NCBI GenBank assembly: GCA_003667245.1
Contig: RCNN01000027.1
Coordinates: forward strand, 62,001-126,000
Reading direction: 5' to 3'
From: Heterostelium multicystogenum
Taxonomy: Eukaryota; Evosea; Eumycetozoa; Acytosteliales; Acytosteliaceae
DNA: 64,000 nucleotides
The notes beneath the pieces are model-generated. The model was not told where the DNA came from. It saw nothing but the letters and a program-made list of their open reading frames with translations, and ran no database searches. Each line of letters begins with the position of its first letter. The first letter of the stretch is position 1. The position numbers and the translations under genes were made by a program. Positions 1-10,751 of the stretch are shown piece by piece.

Positions 1-1887
1 TAAAGTAATTATCACACACGGACAATTGATCATTTCAAACTGGAATAACATATTGATTAATGAATCCTATTTTAGTCATTGCTTTTTGATTGACTATTTG
101 ATAAAAAATGGATCTGCTCAAGTTATCAGAGATTGCAGACATCATACTATGGAGATCAAAACATTAGTAGAATTCCAATATATCGAGGATGAAAAGGATG
201 TAGGTTTGAGTGGTATGTATCATACTGCAGAAATAAATCATTTTGCTTTGATATTAATGAAGAATTACGGAATACAGTTCGTGAAAGAGCAAAGCAAGTT
301 ATCGAATTATTACATGACGACAAGAGAATCAAAGAGGAAAGAGACAAAGCTAAAGCCAACCAAAATAAATATGTAGGTATTGGAAACGACGGTGGTTATG
401 ATAGCTATGGTGACAGAGGTTATGGTGGTGGCCGTGGAAGTGACAGTCCATATGGACGTGACTCACCCTATGGTGGTAGTGGTCGTGACAGCTATGGTGG
501 TAACCGTGACTCACCCTATGGTGGAAGCGGTCGTGACAGCTACGGTGGTAGCCGTGATTCACCATATGGTGGAAGTGGACGTGACAGCTATGGTGGTAGT
601 CGTGATTCACCTTACGGTGGAGGTGCCCGTGACTCACCCTATGGTGGAAGCAGTAACTCACGTGATGATGACTATAACCCATACATTCATGGACATCAAG
701 AAGATGACAACTCTTTTGGAAATGGTGGACACTCAAGAGACAACGACAGATTTGGTGATCGTGATAACGATCGTTTCGGAAGTAGCAACAACGGAAGAAA
801 CAGCTCAAGCAACAATAGACAAGACTTTGACGACCAACCAGCACCAACTAAATCAAGGCCAAGAGCTGCTAGCGGTGGAAACCTATCAACCCCACCAACT
901 AGAGGCGGAAACGAGCCACAGCTCATTGATTTTTCAGAGCCTGCTCCACCAGTAAAGGCAGCAATTATTTTCGACCCAATCATGGACGGTAGCAGTCAAA
1001 ATAATCAATTCAGTCAACAGTCAAATCAATTTGGACAGTTCCAAAATGGATCAAATTCATCATTTGACGCCTTTGGATCTTCACAACAACTACAGTTTGG
1101 TGGACAAAATCAGTTCGGCCAACAAGCTAACCAATTCGGTGGACAAAATCAACAACAGCAACTACAGTTTGGCGGACAAAATCAATTTGGTCAATTCCCA
1201 AAACTCTAAAGATCCATTTGCCAAAGGTAATTTCTATATAATCAAAATATTATTATTATTAATATTAACATACTTTCTAAATCTATAGATGAGTTTGGAG
1301 ATTTTAATACTAGCAATGATTTCAATCCATTCGATCAACCATCTGGCGACTTCCAATCATCGAAAACTAGTTCACAACCACCAGCAAACTCTAATGATCC
1401 ATGGGCAAAGAAAGACCTTTTCGATCTATCTAATCTTGGAAAAGGAAATCAACCAGCTAATCCAATTAACAGTCAAGGTGCCAAGACTAGATCCACACCA
1501 GCTAGAGTTGCCACTGGTCCTATCACATCTGCAGGTTCAACAATTAATCAACAACCAATGATGAACCAAAGACCAATGATGGGTGGAATGAGTCAAGGTG
1601 GAATGATGCAAGGAGGAATGCAAGGTGGAATGATGCAGGGAGGAATGCAAGGTGGTATGATGCAAGGTGGTATGATGCAAGTGGTATGATGCAAGGTGGA
1701 ATGCAAGGAGGCATGATGCAAGGAGGAATGCAAAGGTGGTATGATGCAAGGAGGAATGCAAGGTGGAATGCAAGGAGGAATGAACAGACCAATGGGTAAT
1801 CCACAAATGGGAATGAATCCACAAATGGGAATGAATCCTCAAATGGGAATGGGTAATCCACAGATGGCAGGTGGCTACAGATTTTAA
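1..1887 (+). CDS. epnA: Epsin (ENTH-domain clathrin adaptor), 5' end outside the window
   Basis: Endocytic adaptor: the ENTH domain binds PI(4,5)P2 membranes and the tail recruits clathrin, AP2 and EH proteins. The window opens inside the ENTH domain; exons read at about 76-212, 263-1226 and 1289-1887. ENTH residues include LIDYLIKNGSAQVIRDCRHH and, across intron 213-262, NTVRERAKQVIELLHDDKRI. A linker of repeated RDSPYGGSG/RDSYGGS units follows (about 440-660), then LIDF, a likely clathrin box, QFGGQNQFG repeats, DPF, NPF and DPW motifs, LFDLSNL, and a Met/Gln/Gly repeat tail (MMQGGMQGG). Three one-base shifts break the frame: near 1199, at 1680 (one G too few) and near 1733 (one A too many). 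The last two sit in the repeat tail and cancel. The stop at 1885-1887 is in the restored frame. Family assignment is firm; the symbol is by analogy with D. discoideum. Confidence 0.9.
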
Positions 1888-2068
1888 ACTCATTAAGATA
1901 AATAATAGCAAAACTCAATACATTTATATACACCACGTCGCATAAATAATTAATTTAACACATTTTACTAAAGAATTATTTAATCTTTTGTAAAAAAAAA
2001 CATAATTTGTGAACAAGAATAATAAGATTCCCAATAATTTAAATTATGATATTAATAAACGATTTTAA

Positions 2069-4268
2069 TCAATACAGAAATTCTATATCTCCTTGTTTAC
2101 TTTTACCATATTCATCATCTGAAGTTGCATCATCCATACCAAACACTGATGATTTAACACTTGCATTTGTGTATGATTCATAATCGGTGTGTGTGTTCAG
2201 AGGGTGCTCTCTGGAAACTAAAGGATTATCATTATTAGGTGTTGTTCCTAGATTGTTGGTATGGCTATTTTGGTTATTATTGTTGGTGTTGGGATTATTT
2301 GGGTTGAGAGGATCTCTTCTTTCACTGTAGGCCTTTCCTTTGTTGAGAAGTTTCTTCTTTTTCTTGATCAATAGCAAAACAGGACTTCCAAGAACATTGT
2401 TTGAAATAGAGTCCATCCATTTGATGGCTTCCTCTTGTGATGAAGTCTTTAAAATATATTTTTCGTGTTGGCCTTCAACTGGACCTTCAGGTGTAAGTTT
2501 CACAGATTTAATCATTTGTACTGCTGAGTCCTCGATTTGGAATGATATATCTGAAATCTTGGTTACCTTTAGACCTTCCAATGGAATAATTACTTTAGGA
2601 TGATCCTCCTATATTGTTTTAAGTATTATTAGTAAATATTGATTACTCTCCATCATTGATCTTCCAAACTTACATTTTTATCAGTTGAGAAATAATATAA
2701 ACAATTGTTCTTTAAGACAAACATCTCTTTTGCCAATGTTTCTTTTGAGATGACATCTTGTATAGCCATCCCTTTAGCTGTGCATTTGAGAACAGAGTAT
2801 CTTCATCTAGTTTCAGTTCATTGTTGATAATGCGGTCATACAGCTTTTCAAGGTATTCTGGAGTCAGATCTTGGGTCTTTCCTTTTCTTAGATTCATGTT
2901 GTTCTGAACAAACACTCTCTTGGACATCTTATTCTTAATAGCTGGATTGTGTGCATCTGTGTTCAGGAGGATCAAAGAGAAAGCCAACAAGTAAGCAGTA
3001 TCGGAGTCGGTGAATTTACCAGGATTATCATTATGATACTTCATAGCAAAACTTTCCATGACACGATCAATTTGCTGGGCTTCTCTAGGTAGCTTGAACT
3101 TTGATAAAAATATACGAAGTGCTTCGTCAAACTCTTTGTTTTCAAAGTTATAGTAATTTACAAAGCTCTGAAGCATCTCTTTGTTTTGAGGTTGACTATG
3201 AATGATATTAGTATTTATAAAAAACAATTTTACTCGAATTAAATATTACATACTTTCCACCAAGATATTCTCCGAGTTTGATCTTATTTAATTCATCGAC
3301 TGAATGTAAAAATGTTATAATATTATCATAAGGTGTATTTAATATTACATTATTATCTCGTATATATTGGATTCCCTTTAGAATGAAAAGTAAATAATAT
3401 TAATACATTATTTTTTAGATCAATCTATAGAAATATTTACACTTTCTGGATCTTTGTTAAATTTCCTAATTGCAATTCTCATTGGTTCTTCAGGTATAGT
3501 TTGTCCATACTGAGGTCTATTTAATAAATGAAATATTAATATATTATTTCCAGTAGCTATTTAATCATACCTACTTAGGAGCCATTTGTTTTAGCATTTC
3601 ATATTCATTTTCATCTTTAATGATTTCTTTCATTATTGTATTCTCTTCATCTTCACTTCTTTGAGCTTCGAGACTTCTTTTGATTCCAAATCTTTAAGCA
3701 CTGGTCTTACCCAGAGGACACATGTAGCGTTCCATGAAATGGTAAAGACTGCAATACCAACTAGAATAATTATACTCGACCACCAGTTATTAACTAATGG
3801 CACTTGGTTATATTTAGCTAAAACACCAATAGCTATACTTATAAATATCATTTCAATAATGGAAATAGCTTTCCAATAATAATACTGAAAGATTTTTAAT
3901 TAGTTTTTAGATTCAATTAGTTATAGAATAGTACTTACAATAAAAATTGGGTTTGATTTTAATCGAAATAGTCCATATAGTCCACATATAGTAAATGGCA
4001 AAGATGATAAACCATATGACCCATAGAGCAAATATGACAAATTTCGGTATATGACTCCAACAACAAGTGGAAATATGGTTGTGAGGGCAAGACATAGGTC
4101 GATAAATAAAATGATGATAGGTGATCTTGTTGAAAAATTGGTTTTGATTTGTTTCGATTTCGAGTTGTTTGAAGAGTCATGAGGTTTGTTTGTAGACTGT
4201 TTCTTATCTGCTGTAATTATACCAATATCCAGCTTTTGAAAGTTTTCAGGAGGCATTACATTTTCCAT
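2069..4268 (-). CDS. Arf guanine-nucleotide exchange factor: four predicted membrane segments, Sec7 and PH domains
   Basis: Sec7 domains load GTP onto Arf GTPases, and PH domains bind phosphoinositides. From ATG 4268 the first exon encodes a polar N terminus of about 48 residues, then hydrophobic segments near residues 50-73, 78-102, 115-133 and 145-167. The Sec7 domain follows (FNKDPESGIQYIRDNN to LYDRIINNELKLDED, with LLNTDAHNP as hallmark), then a PH domain (LKGWLYKMSSQKKHW to AIKWMDSI) and a polar Asn-rich tail. Introns read at 3885-3938, 3517-3574, 3376-3440, 3196-3253 and 2609-2673. Two one-base shifts interrupt it: near 3693, after the fourth hydrophobic segment, and near 2728 in the PH domain; both lie in T/A runs. 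Between the membrane part and Sec7 the two frames overlap (TAATG), leaving no room for a promoter, so I read one gene. The residue aligned with the catalytic Glu finger is Asp. Cytohesin-like otherwise. Confidence 0.8.
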
Positions 4269-7200
4269 TGAAAAGTTTTATACTTGTTGAGTCCGTTGCT
4301 TGTAGTGGAATACTAGAGCTGCTTCCTTCCATCTCTCTCCTCACCGGAGTAGGGAGAGAATGTTCAACTCATTCCGTGATTCGTTATTCATAATTGAATT
4401 GAATTACTTGTTGAGGTTTAATCAATCCTTTAACTATATATCTTTCTATCAATCTGTCAGTCTAATTTCTATATTCGAATTTGCTCCAAGAGCAAAAAAA
4501 TATGATTTTAGAAACAATAATTCAAAATTGTTTTAATTTTAGAAATAATTAGAACTGTTGATTGGAAAATAAACAAAAATGTGTGTAAGTAAGTAGATAG
4601 CTTGATTTTGATATAATAATAATAATAGTAATATTGGATGCTGTAATCAATTTGAAAAAAAGACAGTGATAAAATTATTGAAAATGTGTAGTTTTTATTT
4701 GATAGAGCGAAAGTTTTATGGATTGTGTTGTGTTATTAACAATAATGCAAGTGTGGTTGTTTTTTGTGGATTGATGATTTAAAATACAACAACTATTGAG
4801 ATTAACAAGTAGGAGGGGTGTAGTGTAAAATTGTTAATCTTGGGGTTGGGGACTTCTCTTCAATTGATGGAAACAAATATGTAAAACAAATTGAAAATCC
4901 TAAATTTTTAATAATATATTTGAATGGTTGTTCGATTGATGACATTTGGTTAGTACTATTATTGAGTGACATTTGATTGAATGGATTATAGATAGTATTA
5001 TTCATGAACATTATACAAAAATATATATTATTTTTAAAAATATTTATTTATTGATTGACGGTATTTTGATGTTATGATTATATGGATTGATGGATAGAGA
5101 AGATGAAAGATGGGAAATGGTGAATTGTCGTGAGGGTGTGATAGTGACAGATGGAGGAATGGACAGACAATGTAAGAAATTTAGTTATGTAAAAACATTT
5201 TTAAACTATTTAATTCTATCTTTTTTAAACAAAAAGGGTATAATGTGGATAAACTTAAGTTGCTGCTTATGATTGAATCGAAATAACGTCAGCAAAAATA
5301 GAATATCAATATTGATTGTGAAATGCTGACACCTTTACGAATGTTTTAGCTAACAACGGACAGCCACACCTACTAAAACTAAAAGCACATCATCAAAATG
5401 ATCAATCACTTATCGCTTTGGCTTATTACTGTATCAGCTGATCTTTATACAACTAGAATTTCAATTGGATGATGTGAATTTAAATGATAATTGAGTTTTG
5501 AGTGTACAATATTTTGATGATAAGCACTCTGCTTGCTCATTATTTATTATTATTATAATTGAATTACTAATATATGGACCTACTACAGGTAACCAAATCT
5601 AACTAACCAAACAAGTTCTTCAAATTCTAATATTACTTCACGAAAATAGATTGTTTTAAATACCTACTTGATCTAATGTTGTAAAGCTAACATGAAATTG
5701 AACCAATGGAAAAGTATCAGTTAACACAAACAACAAAACAAACACAACAAAAAATTAGAAACAAAAGCCAAGTATTATTATATTTTAGTAATAAAAATAC
5801 TATTAATGAAGAGTAAATTTGTTTCTCAAATTATATTATTTAGAAATAAATGAATGTTGCTCTAACAATTTTGATAAAAGCTGATTTGGATAATAGTCAT
5901 TAATATTATTATTTTATCTACGATATTTATTTGACAAATATTTTAATAAAATAATAATGTGATTATTTGTTTGGAGTAGTAATAGTAATAATAATAATAA
6001 TAATAGTAGTAGTAGTTATGTCTATGGTAGTGTTCACTCTATATAGTTATTTCTCCTGTTGCTTGTTTTGCTTTATAATTCTCTATTTGTTTGTGTTTAT
6101 GGTTTATGTGTATTTGTGGTTTATGTTCTCGTGTATGAGTTGTTTTGCAGTGAGCTCGCTCCCCTCCTCGCTGTTGTTGTTCAAGGGAGTGGTGGTTATA
6201 TTAATAACATAAAGTCAAGGAATGAGGGTAATTATATTCCATACACTCCCACACCCACAATTCGAAAGTTTATATATATTATATTCCGCAGTGCTAATGT
6301 GTTGTTTAAAGTGTGGGTAATATATAAATAGATTTACCTCTTTCTTTATGAAGATAAGAGTGATATCAAAGTAGGAATTAAAGCATTAACATTGAAGTAG
6401 CTTTAATATTAACATTCAATCTGTTGTTTCAAAATTAACTCTTAGAGTTCATTGGCAATATTAAATTATTATTTATTATTATTATTATTTGTTATTATGG
6501 TTGGTTTATTGACTTTTGTAAGTTCTTCTTTTTGATTCCATTCTCTCATTGCTTTGAGTGTACACTTCCATATTCCTACTTATACTAAATTGTTATCAAA
6601 TGCTGATAGATCAATTCTATTTATTGATAGATCAAATGATTAAAACAATACTGCTATTATCATCATCTTAGTTTACAAAATGTATGATTTATGTATCTGA
6701 TGTATTTATGACCATAAGAAATTTATATTGCAATATAATTTCAAATTTACCTATTAATCTAAGATCTAAATTTGTAAAAATAATAGAATACACCTATTTT
6801 GTTATTGAATAATTTATTGATTATTAATATTATTATTTATTATTATTAATATTTGATATATTAAAGTTGTATAGTTTTACAATGAGGTAATTTTAAAAAA
6901 TAAATTAAAAAAATAAAATTCAATGAAAGATAACCATCTTTTAATATTAAACAAAAAAGCAACTTCCAAATTTTTTAATTAAGAATTAAATTATAATATT
7001 AAAATACTAAGCAATTCCAAACCATCGTCGATTCTAGATGTTTATACTAAAACATTGATGACTACATTAAAACTAAATCTTGAGATTCTATTTAATTAAT
7101 TAAATAATCTAATTGATATCTGAATCTTCATCATCCACCCGATGTAGTTTAACAATAATTAAGAGAAACAACACAAACATTGTACAAAACTAGAGTTATT

Positions 7201-7567
7201 TATTTTTATTTGAAAAGAAGTACCTTTGCAGTGGGGTGGAATTGTTTCATAATATAAATATTTTATTCTCAAAAAATTGAGATTACATCATTGTCGTATT
7301 GTTTTTATCTTTAATATGTGTCCTGCAAAGATTACTAATGTAACTTTAGTTACTTACTTTTGTTTATTTTTTGTTTTTTGATATTTTTAAAACAAAAAAT
7401 AGAATTAAATCAAATTAATATAAGTTGTGCAATAATTCAAAATTCAAACTTTATTAAATTTGTTTGTTTTAAAACTTATTTATTAGATCAAGCATTTGTT
7501 TTTAATTTGTTTTTTGTTCAATTGCTGGTTTTGTTTGTTTAAAGTATATTAGTTGTTATAGTGTGAA
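4269..7567. other. Long AT-rich intergenic region
   Basis: This 3.3-kb spacer separates the divergently transcribed Sec7-PH and MIT-domain genes and presumably holds both promoters. I see no convincing gene. Notable details are a GC-richer hairpin at about 4330-4363 just upstream of the Sec7-PH start, a 7-bp inverted repeat GTCAGCA...TGCTGAC at 5288-5330, a short exon-like open stretch at about 5352-5450, and runs of T and of TAA/TTA triplets typical of dictyostelid spacers. Short open frames here (4802-5011 minus, 5967-6331 plus) look like low-complexity AT-rich translation. Confidence 0.6.
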
Positions 7568-8691
7568 ATGCCATCGTTACAAGAAGCCCTCGAGTTAGTT
7601 AAGAAGGCAGTGACTCTTGACAATGCCCAGAGAACACAGGAGGCGGTGTCTATGTATAGTTTGGCCATCGAGCATCTGAGACAGGTCATCGACTCGGCTA
7701 GAGACCAGCAGACTAGAGACTTGATCATTGCTAAGATTCAGGAGTACACTAAGCGTGTAGATTATCTTCGTGCCACTATTAATCTAAACACCAGTGGTGT
7801 CACATCAACTTCATCAAGTAATATACTATCTACTCCACCACCATTTGCATTCCCAACACCACCTCCATTGATGGCATCACCTCAACAAAATACTCCGCCA
7901 CAGTCGAAAGAGTAAGTGTCACTCCAAACATAGATAAACCCAATAGCAGTTCTCTAATAACAAACTTGACTATAGTCAGCTGATACAGAGTGCATTGTCG
8001 ATGGCTAACATGGCTGTGAAGGCAGAGTCTGAGAATAGAATATCCGACTCTATCACTTGTTATAATGGATGTGCGGAGCTGCTGGATCAGGCTTCTACCA
8101 TGGAGGCCGATATTGAAACCAGATTAATGTTGAATCAAAAGAAACAAGAGTATTCTAATCGAGCAGAGGAGTTGTCTGCAAGATCAGATCAAATTCACCC
8201 ATAAATTTCAACTCCTCAATCGACTTACCATTTCCACAGGTGGCCAGTGGCTCCAGTGATTTGCTGGGCGGAACGACATGATGTCAAGCTACAGCAATAT
8301 AGAATTGTCTGCATCATCATCGGAGTACATCGACATGGCTATCAACTATACACAAGAGGCAATTAAAGAGGATGATATACACAACTATAGCAAAGCAATT
8401 CCACTGTATGAGCAATCTGTGTTCTACTTTAACGCAGCACTTCAAGTTGAAACCAACGAAAAAGTGAGATTATTGATTGGTGAGAAAATGACAAACTCAC
8501 GTGTTCGTTGCGAATTCCTTAAAAATAAGATCAACTATCAGCAATCAGCTTCCGACTCTACCATCAACAATATTCCGTTTGCTATGAAACCAGGCGGTAA
8601 ATACAAAGATCCAGTTCGTAAGAAGTCAGTAATGGAAAGATTAGTCAAAACCATTCGTGGACCCAAGAATATCAGTGATCATTGGCTGTAG
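7568..8691 (+). CDS. Protein with three tandem MIT-like domains
   Basis: MIT domains are three-helix bundles that bind C-terminal tails of ESCRT-III subunits, so a role in endosomal or cytokinetic membrane work is inferred. Module 1: ALELVKKAVTLDNAQRTQEA (residues about 7-75). Module 2 follows a Pro/Ser/Thr linker and intron 7914-7975: SALSMANMAVKAESENRISD. Module 3: YIDMAINYTQEAIKEDDIHN to about SRVRCEFLKNKI. A basic C terminus (KDPVRKKSVMERLVKTIRG) follows, and no catalytic domain is visible. Two shifts interrupt the frame: near 8198-8200 (CCC, probably one C too few) and near 8272 (AA, probably one A too few). Restoring both gives a continuous protein between modules 2 and 3. The start is ATG 7568, directly after a T-rich leader. 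The domain call rests on the repeated helical pattern and is good for module 1, fair for 2 and 3. Confidence 0.75.
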
Positions 8692-8859
8692 TAATTCAAT
8701 CATTTGTATAAAAAAAATAATTTTTCCAAATAAAATCTATCCATCATTGCCGCATGCAAAGTCAATTATGACTTGGAAAAAATGCAAAAAACACAACATA
8801 CATACAGATGTTCATTTTCATCTAAAACTTGATAGTATAGGTAGATAGATATATATAAA

Positions 8860-9578
8860 ATGATTTTCGACATACTGTTTATTATAGGTATTTCAACTGC
8901 AAGTGCATTGCTATCCGAAGGTATGTTTTATGATGATGATGGTGATGGATAATGATCAAGTCGGAAACAACAGAATAATGACTAACCGATCATGATTGCT
9001 TGGGGTCGGCTGTAGGTTTATCATGGCTTTTAGTATATAGAACCGAGTCTTATCAGAGAATGAAGGCTAATGCCGACAGATGCAGGCTCAATTAGATAAG
9101 ATTAAAGAATCAGAATTGACAACTTCTACCATTCAGTGAAGAATAAACAAAAGGATAAGAAGGTAGAGAGAATCGAAGAGTCATTAAAGATGGCCAACAA
9201 AGATCTCTCATTCTCAAAGATGAAATCAATGTTTGCCGTTGCAGTTTCAATGATTGCTTTATTCAGTTATTTAAATACAGTGTATGTATACCTGAGCAAA
9301 GCAACATTTTCAAGTAAATGAAATCAAAATTCTAACCTACAATATACGATCTTAATTACAGATTCGATGGTAAAATAGTTTGCAAACTACCATTTGAACC
9401 AATTGGATTCATTCAGAACTTGAGTCACAGAAACATCCCAGGTAAAGACTACACAGATTGTTCGATGACTTTCCTCTATGTACTTTGCTCTATGTTCATC
9501 AGAACCAACATTCAAACCATCATGGGTACCAAGCAGACTTCAAAGCAATCGAATCCATTTGCAATGCCTCAACAATAA
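8860..9578 (+). CDS. tmco1: TMCO1-type ER calcium-load-activated channel / insertase (EMC3/GET1 superfamily)
   Basis: In animals TMCO1 is an ER membrane protein that relieves Ca2+ overload and takes part in multipass-protein insertion at the translocon. About 181 residues, close to the family length. Visible family blocks: N-terminal membrane segment ILFIIGISTASALLSEGLSW, LVYRTESYQRMKANADRMQ, a charged coiled-coil, then SLKMANKDLSFSKMKSMFAV, the second membrane segment, FDGKIVCKLPFEPIGFIQNL, SHRNIPGKDYTDCS and a third hydrophobic segment ending IRTNIQTIMG. Introns 8921-9015 and 9282-9361 have GT-AG ends. Two shifts break exon 2: at about 9080 (one A too few) and about 9135 (one A too few). 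Both restore the expected alignment. It is transcribed toward the VPS13 gene, with the Rab-like fragment between. Confidence 0.92.
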
Positions 9579-9615
9579 ATAGATAATCAAATATACATAA
9601 TATAGAATTAGAGAT

Positions 9616-9945
9616 CAAATGCAAAAGAAGGTTGTTTGTTCATTGAAATATATCATTCATCGACGTACCACATCGCATTTCTGGAAGATCGCTGGCTTGC
9701 AGACCACAGACAGAATTATTATAGAAATTCCAATGCCTTATCATTGTGTTTGACTTGCACCAATCTTGAATCATTTGAGAAGGTCGATTGTTGGTACGCT
9801 GAGATTGAGAAATCAGCCAAAAAAGGCAATGGGTACAATACATTCTTAGTGCTACCAATGATTTTGTTGGGGAACAAGATTGATCGAGTCGGCATCGACC
9901 AACACCCCGCAGTATCAAGGGACATGGTAATTCATATCTCCTACC
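9616..9945 (+). pseudogene. Decayed Rab/Ras-family GTPase fragment
   Basis: One frame reads NYYRNSNAL, then TNLESFEKVDCWYAEIEKSA and LPMILLGNKIDRV, matching the part of a Rab-type GTPase from the switch II region to the G4 motif NKxD. Another frame just upstream gives WKIAGLQTTDR, a counterpart of WDTAGQE with the key Asp replaced by Lys. No P-loop (GxxxxGKS), no G5 SAK motif and no C-terminal prenylation cysteines can be found on either side, and reading needs a frame change near 9710. It lies directly after the TMCO1 stop without a clear promoter. I read it as a pseudogene; an unannotated multi-exon gene is less likely, because the flanking sequence is plain AT-rich spacer. Confidence 0.6.
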
Positions 9946-10751
9946 ATTATTAGTTGAGTATTTAGTCAAACAGATGTTAAATGAACAGTAAATCATATAA
10001 GAATCCCCCGAACTTGATTAATAGACCAAAAACAAAGTAATAGCAGTTGTTCAAGTTGTATTATACAATAAAAAAACATTAATATATTTTATTATATTAT
10101 CATATATCTATATATTTATAATCTTGCTTTATAAATATATTTTTAACAGACAGATATTGAATTGTTTTTTAAGATTGTTTAAATAATCTAATAGATATTT
10201 ATATAGACAGACTTACATTCACAATCTATCTATTTTGAATCTTACTTTAAAACATTGTAATTTTATTAGAATAAAGTAAGTGAGTGTGTTGAGTTAATGT
10301 TAATAATAATGTTAATAATAATAATAGTACAAGTACTACACGTCAGCATGTCAAGTTTTCTTTACAGGTCTGCAAATATTAAAGTCGACAAAATTGAAAA
10401 GGGAATACACCCAATAATTGTCTGTGAAATTTTCATTTGCCTTTTATGTGTGATAATGATGTTCAAATGTTAATTAAAACAACATTATAATAATAATAAT
10501 AACATTTTATTTTATCAAAAGAAGATAATACAATTAGAATCAACCAATACATACGTATTCAATTATCGATTAAAAAGATAGATCATTTCTTAGTATTATA
10601 TTATAAATTTATAAATATATATAAATAAATTAAAATTAATCTGCAAATTAATAATAACAAACAATACAATTAGCTAAAGAAAAAGTTAAGATAAGAAAAG
10701 ATAACAACGATAGAACAAATAGAATAAGACAAGCTTCAGCTGATATGAAAG
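9946..10751. other. Intergenic region upstream of VPS13
   Basis: About 0.8 kb of AT-rich sequence with A/T runs and TAA repeats (10303-10325, 10486-10500). No gene recognised. It should contain the VPS13 promoter; no specific motif can be named with confidence. Confidence 0.5.

Noticed and set aside
350..847. His-rich open frame on the minus strand and Val/Thr-rich frame on the plus strand (380-955)
   Set aside because: Shadows of the epsin repeat region. The ENTH continuation and the LIDF, NPF and DPW motifs lie in the third frame.
1544..1936. Two overlapping minus-strand frames rich in Leu, His and Ser
   Set aside because: Antisense of the Met/Gln/Gly repeat tail of epsin.
6059..6331. Open frames in the spacer before the MIT-domain gene
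   Set aside because: Composed of Val/Ile/Phe/Tyr from TTA, GTT and TAT triplets, with no splice or family support.
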